From Fistularia commersonii (taxonomy: Eukaryota; Chordata; Actinopteri; Syngnathiformes; Fistulariidae), in assembly GCA_037954325.1 (NCBI GenBank), contig JBBMNZ010000030.1, positions 8,005,001-8,069,000 of the forward strand: a stretch of 64,000 bases of DNA, read 5' to 3'. How positions within the stretch are numbered: position 1 is the first letter of the stretch; each line of letters opens with the position of its first letter. This document shows positions 24,546 through 36,429 of this stretch, piece by piece. The notes beneath the pieces are model-generated. The model ran no database searches and was not told the origin of the DNA. It saw only the letters and a program-made list of their open reading frames with translations. Position numbers and translations under genes: made by a program.

Positions 24546-26254
24546 ACAGAGAATGTAAGAATTAATCATCTGTAAAACAGCTATGACAAATTTTTATTGA
24601 ATTCCCTTGCAATTATTATTATTGAAAATTGTGCATTCGTGACAAGGATTTTCTGCAGTTGATAGTATTAAAAATATTGCAATTTGCATTCATGTTACGC
24701 ACAGCTGTCACCCGTTCCTGTTATTCTGATTGGCCATTCCATTCGTCCACTGATATGCTGATTTGACGTCATGCTGATGGACTCTTCTGTGCAGGAAGAT
24801 GCGGCTGCTCCTTTCATCCTCTTTCAATTAGCATCTCTGCGCTAACTACATGCTCTGTGTGATACCGCACAATCAAGTGCAATGGGTTGATTAACCCTCT
24901 GTGTTTCTGGGAGACCGAGTCTTCTGAGCACTTCTTTTTTTTTTTTCCCCCTGGACCTTTTTCCTCAGGTTTTCAGTTTTTTGAATGGTCTCACAGTTGA
25001 TTCCATCGAAATTAAATTCAGGGCAATGAATAATTCACTCAGTGATTTCGAGCACTTTGACTCTGCAGAGGAAAGCACTTCATAATGACACCTAGGGAGC
25101 GCTAATCATTATAATAGAGCCGTACAGTGACCTTGAATGACCGGCTTGAAATTGAAGATTTTTGATGGCCATATACAGTCTTTCCTCCCCCCCCCCCTTT
25201 CCTGTCACGGATTCACGAATGCACAGCTGATCAGATTTTGCTTGGATAAAGCAAACACGCGTGAAATTGAAGTGTTAACTGTCACATGTAATGGCTAAAT
25301 TATCTAAACTACCCCCGGAGGCAACGGGAGATGCATTTGACCTCATTTTCCGGCTGGATATGCAAAGTGTTTCAGAAATACAAAAGAGTGTGCAGCAGGA
25401 AAATTTGCTGAGGATGAGATTGGGTGGCGAGTTTAATCACTATATGAGGAGAATTTGAAAAATTACATCTATATTGGATTTGAACCATCACATTCAAACC
25501 ATTGCCTGATAAATGCCAGTGACCAGGATAGCTATTTATGTTTGACTGATTGTTGCATCACCCGACCTAAGTGACCATAGATATGATTTAATGAAAAGTA
25601 GTTTAAACATATCAAAAAAGTTCACGTATTGTGGGCGGGGAAAGCGTCGGCAGTAGATGACGAGCGTTCAATTCCTGTTGAAAGCCACACGTATGGAGTT
25701 TTCTTAGTGCCATTTAACATTTAACTGTTTTTGTTAATGTTAAAAGTCTCTTGACCCGAGAGTTAAGATTTGGCTTCTGTCTTTTGGAGAGGACGGAGTG
25801 CCCTTGGGTTCGCCGTCACACTCGCACGAGCTGTGTTGTAATCGAGTCTCGGTTCGGAGGACTGATTTGCAACTCTGGATTGATGCCATTTTTACTGTTG
25901 GATAAAGGAACCCAAGATTTTCTGTCAAGAGCGGTCGACACGACTCCAAACATGATTACATTTCAAGGGGTTTTGTCTGATCCATTTGACATCATTGCCG
26001 TGACTAGATGTAAAACCTCTTGCCTCAACCGTAACCAATCAAAGAACTCATAACTGAAAGAAAATAGTGTTTGTAGCCATCGCCGCCCGCCACCCCACTC
26101 CATTCCACTCCACTTCAAGTAGTCGAATCTGGCAATCTGAAGGGCTAGGGGTGGCCCGTTCTTGACCTTGTCTCTGCTTTTCCGTGTTCTCTTCCTGGAC
26201 TCGACTCGTCCTGGTCTTGGTCACGGCTTTGTCTAAACTTGGGCTCGGGTTACC

Positions 26255-26460
26255 GTTTGGCGCGATACTTTCGGGTTAGGTTTAGGCTTAGTGTTTCGGG
26301 CCGGGGAAAAAGATGGTGTCCACTTGGTGTTTGCTTAGGGTTAGTTTTGGGGTTAGTGTTAAAATTAGGACAAGGCACTTTTCACTTCAGGGTTTAGGCT
26401 ACAGTTAGGGTTTGACGGTGTTGACTCAAGGTTGGGATTAGGGTTGATGTTGGGGTCCGG
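26255..26460 (+). repeat. Degenerate GGGTTAG-like (telomere-type) tract
   Basis: The motif GGTTAG/GGGTTA and close variants recur many times, for example CGGGTTAGGTTTAGGCTTAG, TTAGGGTTAGTTTTGGGGTT, CAGTTAGGGTTTGACGG and GGGATTAGGGTTGATG. It is not a clean tandem array, so it may be an eroded interstitial telomere-like repeat or a low-complexity minisatellite. Confidence 0.6.
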
Positions 26461-27516
26461 ATATGATGGTGTTCTCTAAGGATTTGGGCTGGATTGTTTT
26501 CACTTATGGTTTGCTTTGTCTCCACATAAACTACCTGTTTCTAAAACTAGCCCCTCTTCTGTTTTTCCAACAGCCAATGATCTTCCTCTGCTTGCAGCTG
26601 ATTGGTTTCTCTAACTTTCTCTGTGGACACATTTCTTCTAGCCTCTTGCAAGCTACTTCTTGCAGACCGTCACAAAAACGTGACAAAAATACTGAAATAC
26701 CAGTAAGTCCTGCCATTGGCAGAGAAAGTTTGAACATAAGTCGAAAACACGGAACAAGACTGCAGCTCATTTTTAGTCGGAATTTCTATCATTACCGTCA
26801 AACCCGAGCTGTATTTTCTGAGAGTTCTCTTCATGTTTAATTTTAGAGAACCTTACACAACCACATCAGGAAGCACAACTCCGGATGGTGTCAAAAATGC
26901 TGTTTTATGTCATTTTGGGGAATCATCTGCAAATTATCTACTCTGTTGTTTATGGACGGGGGGTGTCTTGGAAGTGCAGAGATTGGAGTTGACATCAAGC
27001 CGGAGATGCTTGTTTGATGCGCAGAGTTGAAAATAGGGCAGCAATATTCCAATTCTAAATGCATCAGAGTAAAATCGAAATCACAGTTTAGCCCACTGCT
27101 CATTCGCTTGAAAGTTCCTATATTTGTGTGAGACGCGCGTGCTACTTCATAGTCAAATCTTTCACTGTGCATCACTACCTAGGGATTAATAGCGATGAGG
27201 CCAGACAACTGTAGACAATTTGAATTTTGAATTTATCTTTTAAAGAGCGCAATCACGCTCAGGGCTGATATCTTACCATCCTTCCTCCATGAGCTCTAAA
27301 TATTCAAATCACAGCATCGTCTTGAGAGCTTTCCAGAACATCCGGATGGGGCAGGCGGGGGGCCGCTGACACCCGGAAGGTCTATTTCCCGCTCATCCTG
27401 CAACTGCAGTTCTCTGTCTGTCCAACACATAATATGATTAGGTGGAGGGTGTCACAGATTTTTGCAGCAAAGACTGATCTTTTTATGGTTCGTCTGTGTG
27501 ATTGTGCACGTGAGAG

Positions 27517-27520
<4 letters not shown>

Positions 27521-27562
<42 letters not shown>
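27521..27562. repeat. (TG)21 microsatellite
   Basis: An uninterrupted TG tract of 42 bp. Confidence 0.97.
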
Positions 27563-27564
<2 letters not shown>

Positions 27565-28288
27565 ATGTGGTGGGAGATAAGGGGAGCCATTGCGTCACTG
27601 CGCGATCCACAAATAGAGCTTTCACATCCGTGACATTCCTGCTGGAATATTTAAAGGCAGACAGACATGGAATTCTGCCTACACTTGTTTCTCGCCTTTT
27701 GTTTTGTTATTTTCCTTGTCGCTTGTTCTGCCTAATCTCCGGCCGGTTACCGGACGAGCCGAGGGAGCAACATGGGAAAAACGTGCACTGACACCACATT
27801 TGTCTTCCAATGACCGTAACATTATCTCCAAGCACACTATAGACCGACGACTCTATTCAAACAAACACCATAAGGTTTCCTCGCTTGTATTCAAACATAA
27901 CAAACAGGATTTAATATCTTATGCAGAGAGCTCAGAATGCACTGGTCATTATGTGCATGTGTGCTTGTTAAAATTACAATTTTGCAAATAAAACTGCTGT
28001 TCATGTATCAGGTATGTTTGTATTCATTGTGGATACCAATATTAAAAGACATTGGCAATTACAATAACCCTTGTGTTTACTTCATGAAATGCAGATGACA
28101 GTAATTATATATATTACAAAATTATGTGTCTGTGGAAAAGTGCAATATAGCGGCACAGAATGAGGTTTCCCCTGTATTGTCGGGTCTGGAGCTGAGGGCT
28201 GAGGGACAGCGCTCTCTTGCTCTCTTTTGAAGTTTATATATGCTTGTTGAACAGATTTAGAGGTGCACTGAGAGTGCCAGGCTGTTGA

Positions 28289-28310
28289 CACACACACACA
28301 CACACACACA
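28289..28310. repeat. (CA)11 microsatellite
   Basis: A short pure CA tract. Confidence 0.95.
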
Positions 28311-29130
28311 AACAAAGCTCTCTCTGTGCACAACTTTGAATATTCTGTCCATGCAGTTTTTTTGTAGGTCAAAGACTTCAAGTCATTCTCATTCTATTTT
28401 GGTTTCCCCTATTTAGTTCCTTCTTTGCCTGTATTTCTGTTTCTTTTTTTCTCCATCAAATGTAACTGCTTTGCAGCCATAATGTTTATATAACATTTAA
28501 TACCCACATAGGATCAATTAGTAGTTGAACAGACACTCGAACGCATCCTGCAAGCGTTCGCACATGATCACATCTGCACCCTCGCCGCGCCGCAATCATC
28601 GGCAACAGACGACGGGGTGGGGGAGCACCGGGAGACTCCCGGCAACATATTGCCTCGTCGACAAATGACGCCCGCAAGCTTGTTTGAAGACCGTCATTTG
28701 TACTGTCTGCGCGTGCTTGTGTGTGCGCCTCATGAGCCTTAATAGTGCTTGATTGGGGTTATGAGTTACAATATTACTCGGACCATTATCGGCCATAAAT
28801 CATCGTCATAAAGTCCCAAACAAGCCTGCCATGGATGAGGCAGCCGGATCTGCCCTTAATACTGCCCTCTCCCAGAACAATTATGGTTATAGTTATATAA
28901 AAGCTTGAGTATGAAGGGTAATTTAGGGCCCAATCGTGCCCCGGTCCATTTGTCGCACGCAAACAAAGCTGGCTTGTGCCCTTGCCTCAAACCGCATTGT
29001 GTTTTGATGTTGCCGGGGAGGCCGGCTGGAATTTGTACCGAGGCTGTGGTCTTCGGCCATCGCCGGAGTCATTTGGGTTAAGTGCCTTTCCTCTGGGGAA
29101 GAGTGGTGTTATTGAGAATCCACTGGCTCC

Positions 29131-29300
29131 TCGCACACACACATGCACGCACTCACACACACGCATTTACACACACAAGCAAGAGCGCAGCATCGCTAGT
29201 TCCCAGTCGTTACCTGTCCTTGTTGCAGACACACATCCATTGTGTCCCATTGTGCCATTGACCATGCAATTACGCCACACACACACACACACACACACAG
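29131..29300. repeat. Two CA-rich tracts
   Basis: An imperfect CA tract at 29133-29178 and a pure one at 29275-29300. About 95 bp of ordinary sequence lies between them. Confidence 0.9.
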
Positions 29301-30719
29301 GATAGTGTGTATGTGCAGCCCATGAGCTGAAGCCAGCTCATCTACTTTAGTTATAGGTGCTGCTGAAATACCCACATGTCATTTTCATTCATAGGTAACC
29401 TGATTATGAATGAGGTCAAGTGTAAATCCTGATTTCAACTATTTTTAATTTTTTTTACACAGTAAATGTATTTGAAAATGATGTTTAAAACAAAAGTGGA
29501 TTAAAATAACATTAGTTATGTAGGCAGTGTGCCATATATATTTACATATAATAATAATAGCATACATATACATATAATCATATAGAATACTATCATTTCA
29601 GAAAAAGTGTGATTAAAAAAGAAAGTCTTCCTAGAAGCTGGTGTTCTTTTTCGCCATTGTAACAAAAGGTTGCAGGAGTCAGCAGCTGGCCATTGTGCGC
29701 CCTTCACCTGAAGGAGGGCCTGCAGAGCTCCTCACAAAGAGCCGCCTGGACGTCCCACCGGACCCTTTGCTGGGGAGAAACCGCCAGGGGAGTTCTGATT
29801 CAACCCTCCCAATGCTTTGACCGACGGCTGGATTCCATATCGATGAAATTCATCACGGGGCTGCCGGATAAGGCGGGCAGCTAATTTGCATTTCAATTTT
29901 TTTTTTTTTAAATCAGCTGCGGATCTGCTCTTACCAGCCATTCATCAAATCTCCCATAAATCTACCCCATCAGTCCGACTGAATCAAAGTTACTTTTCTC
30001 TTTAATCTGAATCTCTCTAAAGCACCTATATAATTTCAATATTTCATGTTCTAATCTATTCAACGGACCCGGTGCGGTTGGAGGGAACAGTGTGGCGTGA
30101 TGATTGTCTGCACCGCTCAGTGGCTTTGTGTCCAATCGCCTCAAGCACTTGGAATGAAGATGACAATGATTGTCCCTCTGATCTGTAGCTACATGTCACA
30201 TGGTGCAGATGGCCTGAAGAGGAGGGGGGCTTATGGCGTGCATTGCTAATGGTTCTCTCATTATCCAGAATAAAAGCAGAACTGGGGTCTTTTACATTAT
30301 AGCAAGTGTGTTTGTCTATTTAATGCATTTCTTAATAGAAGCTGTTTATTTCAGTTTCATTACACTCAAGTCAGGGAGTGTAATGTTTCAGAAATACATA
30401 AATAAACCGCCCGCTTGATGTCAGCAACGGCACCAAAAGGGTTGGTCGCGCAGCTTTCTGCAGCGCTGGGTTTTTTCAACCGGTCGATAAAGTCGGAAGC
30501 GGGTGATGTAGCGCTCCGTACGCGACGGAAACAAAAAACGCGCTCAGTTTTGCAGGTACATTTGCTCCGTGGAGGAAAATCCCAGTAGAATCGGGATCGG
30601 CCTTAATTTGATCGAGTATATTCACATATTCGAGGAATTTGGCTCCGGTTGAAGGTTACATTTCATTCTGATATGAAGGTAAACAACTGCACAAGATTAT
30701 GCAAATGCAAATGTTGTGT

Positions 30720-31050
30720 GGATTTATGTGTGTAGCAGAGTGATGGCTAGTGGGTAGAAGTTGCTCCTGTGTCTGGCAGTGCTGGCGTGCAGTGGTCTGC
30801 ACCTCCTTCCAGAAGGGGAAAGGGTGTGTCCATGGTGTAAGGGATCCGCAGTAGTGTTAACTGGTCGGCTCCTGGCTCTGAATGAATATAGGTCCTGGTT
30901 AGAGGAATCAGCAGCTCCTGAGGCAAGCTGAGCTTCCTTAGCTGGTGCAGAAGGTAAATCCTGTGATATTCGTGCATTACTCTGATACCACTCTGACAAG
31001 TGAAACAAGATTGTGTAACTCCAGGGATAAACAACAGACTCTTCAGTCAT
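30720..31050 (-). mobile_element. LINE fragment: C-terminal end of a reverse-transcriptase ORF, internally deleted
   Basis: Two overlapping minus-strand frames carry matching pieces of a LINE ORF2 C-terminus. One frame reads YLLHQLRKLSLPQELL, like the conserved FLRKL..F/LPQELL block after the polymerase domain. The other reads LYSFRARSR...LHHGHTLSPSGRRCRPLHA and ends NFYPLAITLLHT, like the terminal LLPSGRRYR...NSFFP.AI.LLN segment. The roughly 60 residues that normally separate them are mostly missing, and a frame change lies between. I place it in the L2/Tx1-like fish LINEs with modest confidence. Confidence 0.7.
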
Positions 31051-32197
31051 ACCTCATGTCCCGTGTCAAACACGCATCTGTGTGTTTTCCAGAGTGGGAG
31101 TTGGAATCCCTTGGGATTTGCGAACCACAGATGGATTTTCTGAATGACGAATTATCTAAGTCTCAAGAATTGTCTAGACGTAATTACTTTGGAAGTTAGA
31201 ATTTGGCGAATTACTCCAAAATAGCAATATTTAACCAAAAAAATGGAAAAATCAAGAAGTTATTGAATTACATGTATGAAGATCTATAATACATTGGTGA
31301 GAAATCACCTAAAATAGAAAAGTAAGAAATTTTGCAAAAAACTTTAATATGATAATTACTGTTTTTATTTATTTATGTATTCATTTCTTTACGTTTTTCT
31401 TGTTTGTTTGTTTTTATTCTGTTAGTTGTCTGAATAGGATATTGGGTTATTTTTATAAAGTGCTCATTTGTGGAGTAGTTATAGCAGAGAAAGAATCCAA
31501 TTGGTGCAAATCTTGTATTGGCCTGCTATGGTGTGTGTGTGTGTGTGTGGGTGTGCGTGCGTGCGTGCGCTTGGAAGTAGCACTTGCATCCGTCAACTCC
31601 CCCAGGGGAGAGTGCGAGTCCAGAGTCCCTCACAGCTTTACTTCGGCAGCAAGGAGCTGAAACATTTTCAGGATCCCTGTCGCATTTAATACGTTTGCTT
31701 TTTGAGTGTTTTTGCAACGTCCTGCTACATAAACAGACACACAGAACCCCAACCAAAACACACACACCATAGATAAAAGAGCAATCAAAACAAGTCACTC
31801 CGGCATGCCTGTTGGCCCGGCAGCCTTCAACCAGGCCGCCATGAATCATTCATGGAGTCAAAGAGTCAAAGACCAGCCTTTGTGTGACGAGTTCCATATA
31901 AATGTTACCGTTCGGTCCGGCTGCCAAGAATAGCAGCTCTGGCTGGGACCCATTGGTTTTCATGGATCAATATGTTACACTTGGCCTCCAGGACTGCCCA
32001 CAAAGACATAATGATGAAGAATTGCACGTGTGTTTGGACTAATAACATTTGAGAAAGTGGGAATGCCTCGGACAGTAATCTTTTAATTGACCGAAGGCAC
32101 TGTTGACCAAAGTAAAAACAGAATGGGAAGCTTCAATCCAGTGTAATGATACAATGAATTCTCTATTATTTCTCATTGTTTGCCCTTTTCCCCTCAG

Positions 32198-32263
32198 GAC
32201 AACGACGTGAGGATCATCATTGGCCAGTTTGACGAGAACTTGGCCTCCAAAGTCTTCTGCTGT
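32198..32263 (+). CDS. gabbr2: GABA-B receptor subunit 2, exon C (human residues about 245-266)
   Basis: A short 66-nt exon encodes 22 residues, DNDVRIIIGQFDENLASKVFCC without the last two in one run: it starts DNDVRIIIGQFDEN and ends KVFCC. It is flanked by CCCCTCAG and GTAAGTC, phase 0 at both ends. The adjacent cysteines correspond to human Cys265 and Cys266, which form disulfides with Cys302 (exon D) and Cys237 (exon B). So three consecutive exons share two conserved disulfides that hold lobe 2. Only a 97-nt intron separates it from exon D. Confidence 0.98.
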
Positions 32264-32360
32264 GTAAGTCGCGTTCAATCTAAGAGTTTGTACCTCAGTA
32301 TCCGACTTCTCCTGGACCCTCGTCCCTGACACTCGCCCTGGTTTCCTGTCCCGCTCCCAG
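32264..32360 (+). other. gabbr2: gabbr2 intron C-D, 97 nt
   Basis: A very short intron with GTAAGTC donor and CTCCCAG acceptor. It is the shortest in the window, between introns of 8.7 and 0.8 kb. Confidence 0.97.
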
Positions 32361-32549
32361 GCTTACAACCTCAACATGTACGGAAGCAAGTACCAGTGGA
32401 TCATTCCCGGCTGGTACCAAGGGAACTGGTGGGAACAGGCCAACAGCACCAACTGTACCACCAAGAAGCTCCTGACCGCCATGGAGGGATACATCAGCGT
32501 GGACTTCGAGCCGCTCAGTGCGCGGCAGATCAAGGGCATCTCGGGCAGG
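32361..32549 (+). CDS. gabbr2: GABA-B receptor subunit 2, exon D (human residues about 267-333)
   Basis: This 189-nt exon encodes 63 residues, beginning AYNLNMYGSKYQWIIPGWY and ending QIKGISGR, phase 0 to 0. The human equivalent has 67. The four missing residues fall between WWEQ and ANS (human VHTE, 293-296). The ANSTNCT stretch keeps the Asn298 sequon (NST) and adds a second sequon, NCT, whose middle residue is the Cys equivalent to human Cys302 that pairs with Cys265. The MEGYI.VDFEPLS block of lobe 2 is strongly conserved. Donor GTGAGCG and acceptor CTCCCAG are standard. Confidence 0.98.
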
Positions 32550-33354
32550 GTGAGCGAGACGCAGTCGATGAATGAGTAGCATCTAGATATATAGATATAT
32601 CGTGATTCGCTTGGGTTGGGAAGATTCCTCAGGCAGTAGTATTTGACTGGTGTTAGCATCAAAGCGTGTGATATATAGAAATATATTTGTGTTTATTTCC
32701 GATGAAAACATACATCAACACAATTGGCAAAGTACCTTAAAAGTGCTAGGATCTATTTGTGGAGTAATAGATCTCCATACTTCAACCCTCTTGCAGACTG
32801 TAGATGAAGTATGATGGTTCATTTTCTCGTATATGATGGGTTTACGGACGATTATATTCATAAACCTCATCAATCGATGGTTACTTCAATCGGTTATAAA
32901 GCCGCTCACCTCTTTATAAAGTTGCACCAAAATGCTGACTGCTATTCTGTCATATTACTGCTGGAGTGACAGGACGTGAAATGCGAGTCATTTCTGATTT
33001 TTTTTTTTTTCTTTTTTTTGTGCAATAACAAAGAACTGTTTTGAAGTCGAGCGTCTTTGTAATTTTCATTTTCTGCCGTTTAACTGCAAACACCCTTTTG
33101 ACAGCAGCCCCTTGTCCCAACTCCCTGCTGAGTCCATCTCTGTGCTGAGGATATTGTGTGGAGACATCTCAGAGATCTCTGGATAGACGTTTTGTAATCC
33201 GACGGTCTTGGTCCCAAAAAAAGACCATGGTTTTGAATCCCCCACTTGCTGTCATGTTGTGTGCCAAACAGTCGTTTGTTTTTAGATCAGTCGACGCCAA
33301 TTAAAACAGTTTTCATCCGAGCAATCAGAGGTTAATACGCCATTCCGTCTTCAG
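32550..33354 (+). other. gabbr2: gabbr2 intron D-E (805 nt)
   Basis: This is AT-rich intron with a T-rich tract at about 33000-33020. No repeat family or open frame is recognised. It ends with CGTCTTCAG. Confidence 0.95.
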
Positions 33355-33597
33355 ACACCGAAGGAATATGAGCGGGAGTACAGCCGGGAGCTCCGACAGA
33401 AAGGAGTGGAGCCCAGCAAGTTCCACGGCTTCGCCTACGACGGGATCTGGGTCATTGCCAAGACTTTTACCCGAGTGATGGACCTGCTCCGCGTCAAACA
33501 GCGGCAGAACACCTACCACAACTTCACCGTGGACGACCGCGAGGTGGGCAAGATGGTGCTGGACGTCATGAACGAGACCAACTTCTATGGCGTGACG
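33355..33597 (+). CDS. gabbr2: GABA-B receptor subunit 2, exon E (human residues about 334-412)
   Basis: This 243-nt exon encodes 81 residues, beginning TPKEYEREYSRELRQKGVEP and ending MNETNFYGVT, phase 0 to 0. Human has 79, and the two extra residues lie in the variable loop before PSKFHG. The conserved core is SKFHG.AYDGIWVIAKT. The NET sequon equals human Asn404. The human NYT sequon at Asn389 is replaced by NFT two residues earlier (position 387). The helix around LLRVKQRQNTYH is the most divergent part of the visible receptor. Donor GTGAGTT. Confidence 0.98.
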
Positions 33598-33840
33598 GTG
33601 AGTTAAGGAGCGGAGCGCTGCAAAACTATCGGCAAAACGATCCAATAGGGATTCGGATCGAAACAGTGTCAACGGACAAAATATGTTCAATTTGCAAAAA
33701 ACACGAAAACACATTTAATTATGTTAAATAAAAACCCTGTTTCACACATAACCAGAAGTTTGAAATCAACTCCCTTGGGAAGATTGTCGTCTGAGAAAGG
33801 AATCACTCTGTCCTACAATCTCACCCTATGCGCTCAAATA

Positions 33841-33914
33841 ATTTCATTCATTCATTCATTCATTCATTCATTCATTCATTTAAATACAAACAACCATTCA
33901 CACATCATATAGAT
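33841..33914 (-). mobile_element. Dispersed repeat family 1 tail, with (ATTC)n, cut by a hAT element
   Basis: An (ATTC)9 tract (33844-33880) leads into ACAACCATTCACACATC and ATATAGAT, the complement of the family's internal unit. Sequence homology stops exactly where the hAT-like terminus starts. The other half of the copy was not found after the element. Confidence 0.7.
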
Positions 33915-34450
33915 CAGTGGTTCTTAACCTTGTTGGAGGTACTGAACCCCACCAGTTTCATTTGCACATTCACCAAACCCTTCCTCGTGAAATATGGAAA
34001 AATGTCAATTTTTTTTCTAATTCAAGACATAGATATACGTTTGACTGGTGCGCAAAATGAACCGTGTATCAACATCACTGTTTTCAAAGAGCAAAACCAG
34101 CAAAACACGGTTTACACATAAAAACAAAAACATAATATCGAATACTTAATCCAAATCAGTGTGACTTCTGCTGCTGCCTTTGAGAGACCAGTGAAGAAAT
34201 GCGCGGCTTCACCTTGGCAAGTGCCACTCTCGTGTCATTTTCGCAACAAAGTCTGTTCCTTTTCTTTGTTTTTTATATCCAGCGTCCTTGAAAAGGATTG
34301 CTCGCAAAGATATGATATTCAGAAAGAAATCACACGACGTACCATCACGATAGTCACAGGTTGACTTCTGAGCCCACCGAAATCCCTGCAGCACAGACAG
34401 GCCAAGCTATGTGGCGTGATCAACTGCGGCCAGTAAAATTGCCGAGCGGG
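33915..34450 (+). mobile_element. hAT-type element, left end clear, right end uncertain
   Basis: It begins CAGTGGTTCTTAACCTTGTT and continues GGAGGTACTGAACCCCACCA, the recognisable start of the teleost hAT group with GTTCTTAACC termini. The segment CATTCACCAAACCCTTCCTC also belongs to it. I could not find the matching right terminus (GGTTAAGAACC) or a second target duplication, so the right boundary given is approximate and the element is probably truncated. Confidence 0.7.
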
Positions 34451-35849
34451 ACGTGTCATCACGAATTATATGAGTCGGGTGTGTGTCTTGACCATGACCA
34501 CTGCCATGACGCCATTATTATTATTATTCTTCAATTTTTTGGAATTGAAAACCCAATTAGCATGGTTTCACAGTAAATATATATGCGTTGTTCCGTGCGG
34601 CAAGAAGCAGTATACGTAGGTCAGATGTTTTGGATGTTATTTTCAAAACAGACCGGAGGAAAGACTTTCATTTATTCATGGGCGAACGTCTTTTTAGAAG
34701 TTTCTCCTTTCAAACCAACGGTTCTCCCCGCGTCAGTGAGCAGCGTCCGTATGTGTGTGTTATTCGTACGGAGTCGGAAAATGTCAGGACATCCGAGAAA
34801 GGCATTAATTACTGCTCTTTGAGGCTGGACATTGTTTGCAGGGAAGGTTACTTTTCCATCCTTGTCTCCTCATGAAGCCCCACAGTGATGCCATTTGGTA
34901 CTGCCGACTCACTCCGACGCATTCCAGATTGATCCTGTTGGCTATACTTGTTAAAACTGTGTGTGTGCGCGTGTGCGTGCGCGTGCGTGTGTGTATTTCA
35001 CTTCCTATTGAGCTGTTAGAGGATATCTATTCCCCTGCAAATGCCACTCCATTATTAGAGGATACCATGCCGCCTGGACAGCCGGTAGGCAGGCTTTACC
35101 TTTCAGTGCAGCAAAACATTACTCATGTAATATCATAGGCATGACTGTGTTTACAGCTAAATTGCCTGAAAAAATACAAGAGATGGTAAAAGATGAACAA
35201 TGATGAAAAATTACGGCGCGCGCGGTGTTGAGCAAACACACTTAATCTCGTCAAAAGTCGTTCACTCAATTTGGCGGAAAAGCCAGAGAGGGGAACGGAT
35301 GGAGGGAACGAGATAGAGATCCGCAGCCAAAACAGCACAAATGTCAAAAGGAAGGAAGGCGAGTGAGAGAAAGCGGTTCTGAAGACTCCGGCTTGTATTA
35401 TTGGGAGGCCCGGTGGGTCTGCCTTCCCCGGGGCCGAGTGTGTGTTGTAGTGCTCGACAAAATCCTGCGGGTCATTATGCTTCGCCCTCTCGCTCTTCTG
35501 CCTCAGCACAGACCCACTCAGAGCTGCTGATCAGGGGCAGGCTGACACCGAGCTTTCCTCCGAGACGTCGGGAAGTCAAGCAGTGCAACGGTATTGATGG
35601 TTGTGTCGTTTTTTTTTTTTTTCCTTTTCCGCTTTTTTTTTTTTTTTTTTTTAATGTTCAGCCTCCAGGCTCGCGGAAGCGAATGAAGCCCTGCCCGGGC
35701 CATTTTAAAACAGCATTTCTTGAAAGGTACAGGCACAGAAATGCAGCGGCATCCTGTGACACTCAGAAGCCCTGGAAGTAGCTGGAACACGAAGGCGGCA
35801 CAAACACACACATGCAAACACAACCTCGTTGGTGTTTGCGATTTTACTG

Positions 35850-35987
35850 CAATTTATTCATGTTTTACCGCTTATCTTGCACTCACGGTTCTGGGCAGTT
35901 GAGGGATGGAACCAATGCGAGCTGTCATTGGGTGAGGTGGGCGAGGTCCACCATGAATCGGTCATCAGCCAATCACAGGGCCACATA
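35850..35987 (-). mobile_element. Dispersed repeat family 1 copy, part before a Tigger-like insertion
   Basis: The reversed tail CAATTTATTCATG is followed by CAATGCGAGCTGTCATTGGG and CAATCACAGGGCCACATA. The copy is interrupted at a TA dinucleotide and resumes at 37236. Confidence 0.8.
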
Positions 35988-36429
35988 CCAGATTTTTCAC
36001 TCTATAACGCGTATTAAATTCCTTACATTTTCTCAAAAATTGGCCATGCCCCTTATAATCCAGTGTGCCTTATGTATGAATTCTTTTTGTGCTTACTGAC
36101 CTCGACCCAATTTTATGTGGTATACCGCGCTCAAAATCTGTCAAAATGTTTTAGTGCGACTTTGGTACGCGACAAAGCTGCTCCGCTTGATTGATTGTCG
36201 GACCTGACAAAGGGACGTTGTATTAAGGTCGGTCCTTGGTTGAATATGGGTTGCGACGTCAGACAACATTAGATAACTTATTATGTAGTGCTGGAATACA
36301 AAGTTGTTCCAACCTCACACTAACTTCTGCTGTCTGCCATAGTACGCTTACCTCCGCTGCTTTTTGTAATAGCGGGTAGTACTGTGGTTCGAACGATTAT
36401 TACTGTACATTTGTGCTTATGAGGACGCC

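Larger units (their letters stand above)
23482..32197 (+). other. gabbr2: gabbr2 intron B-C (8.7 kb)
   Basis: The intron starts GTACGAG and ends CCCCTCAG. It contains the hAT-in-repeat nest, a telomere-like degenerate tract, microsatellites and a LINE fragment, listed separately. No coding exon of another gene is visible. The stretches 24560-26250, 26460-27510 and 31060-32190 have nothing I can name beyond AT-rich unique-looking sequence. Confidence 0.9.

Noticed and set aside
31526..31849. 107-codon minus strand frame
   Set aside because: It ends in translated CA repeat and has no other features.
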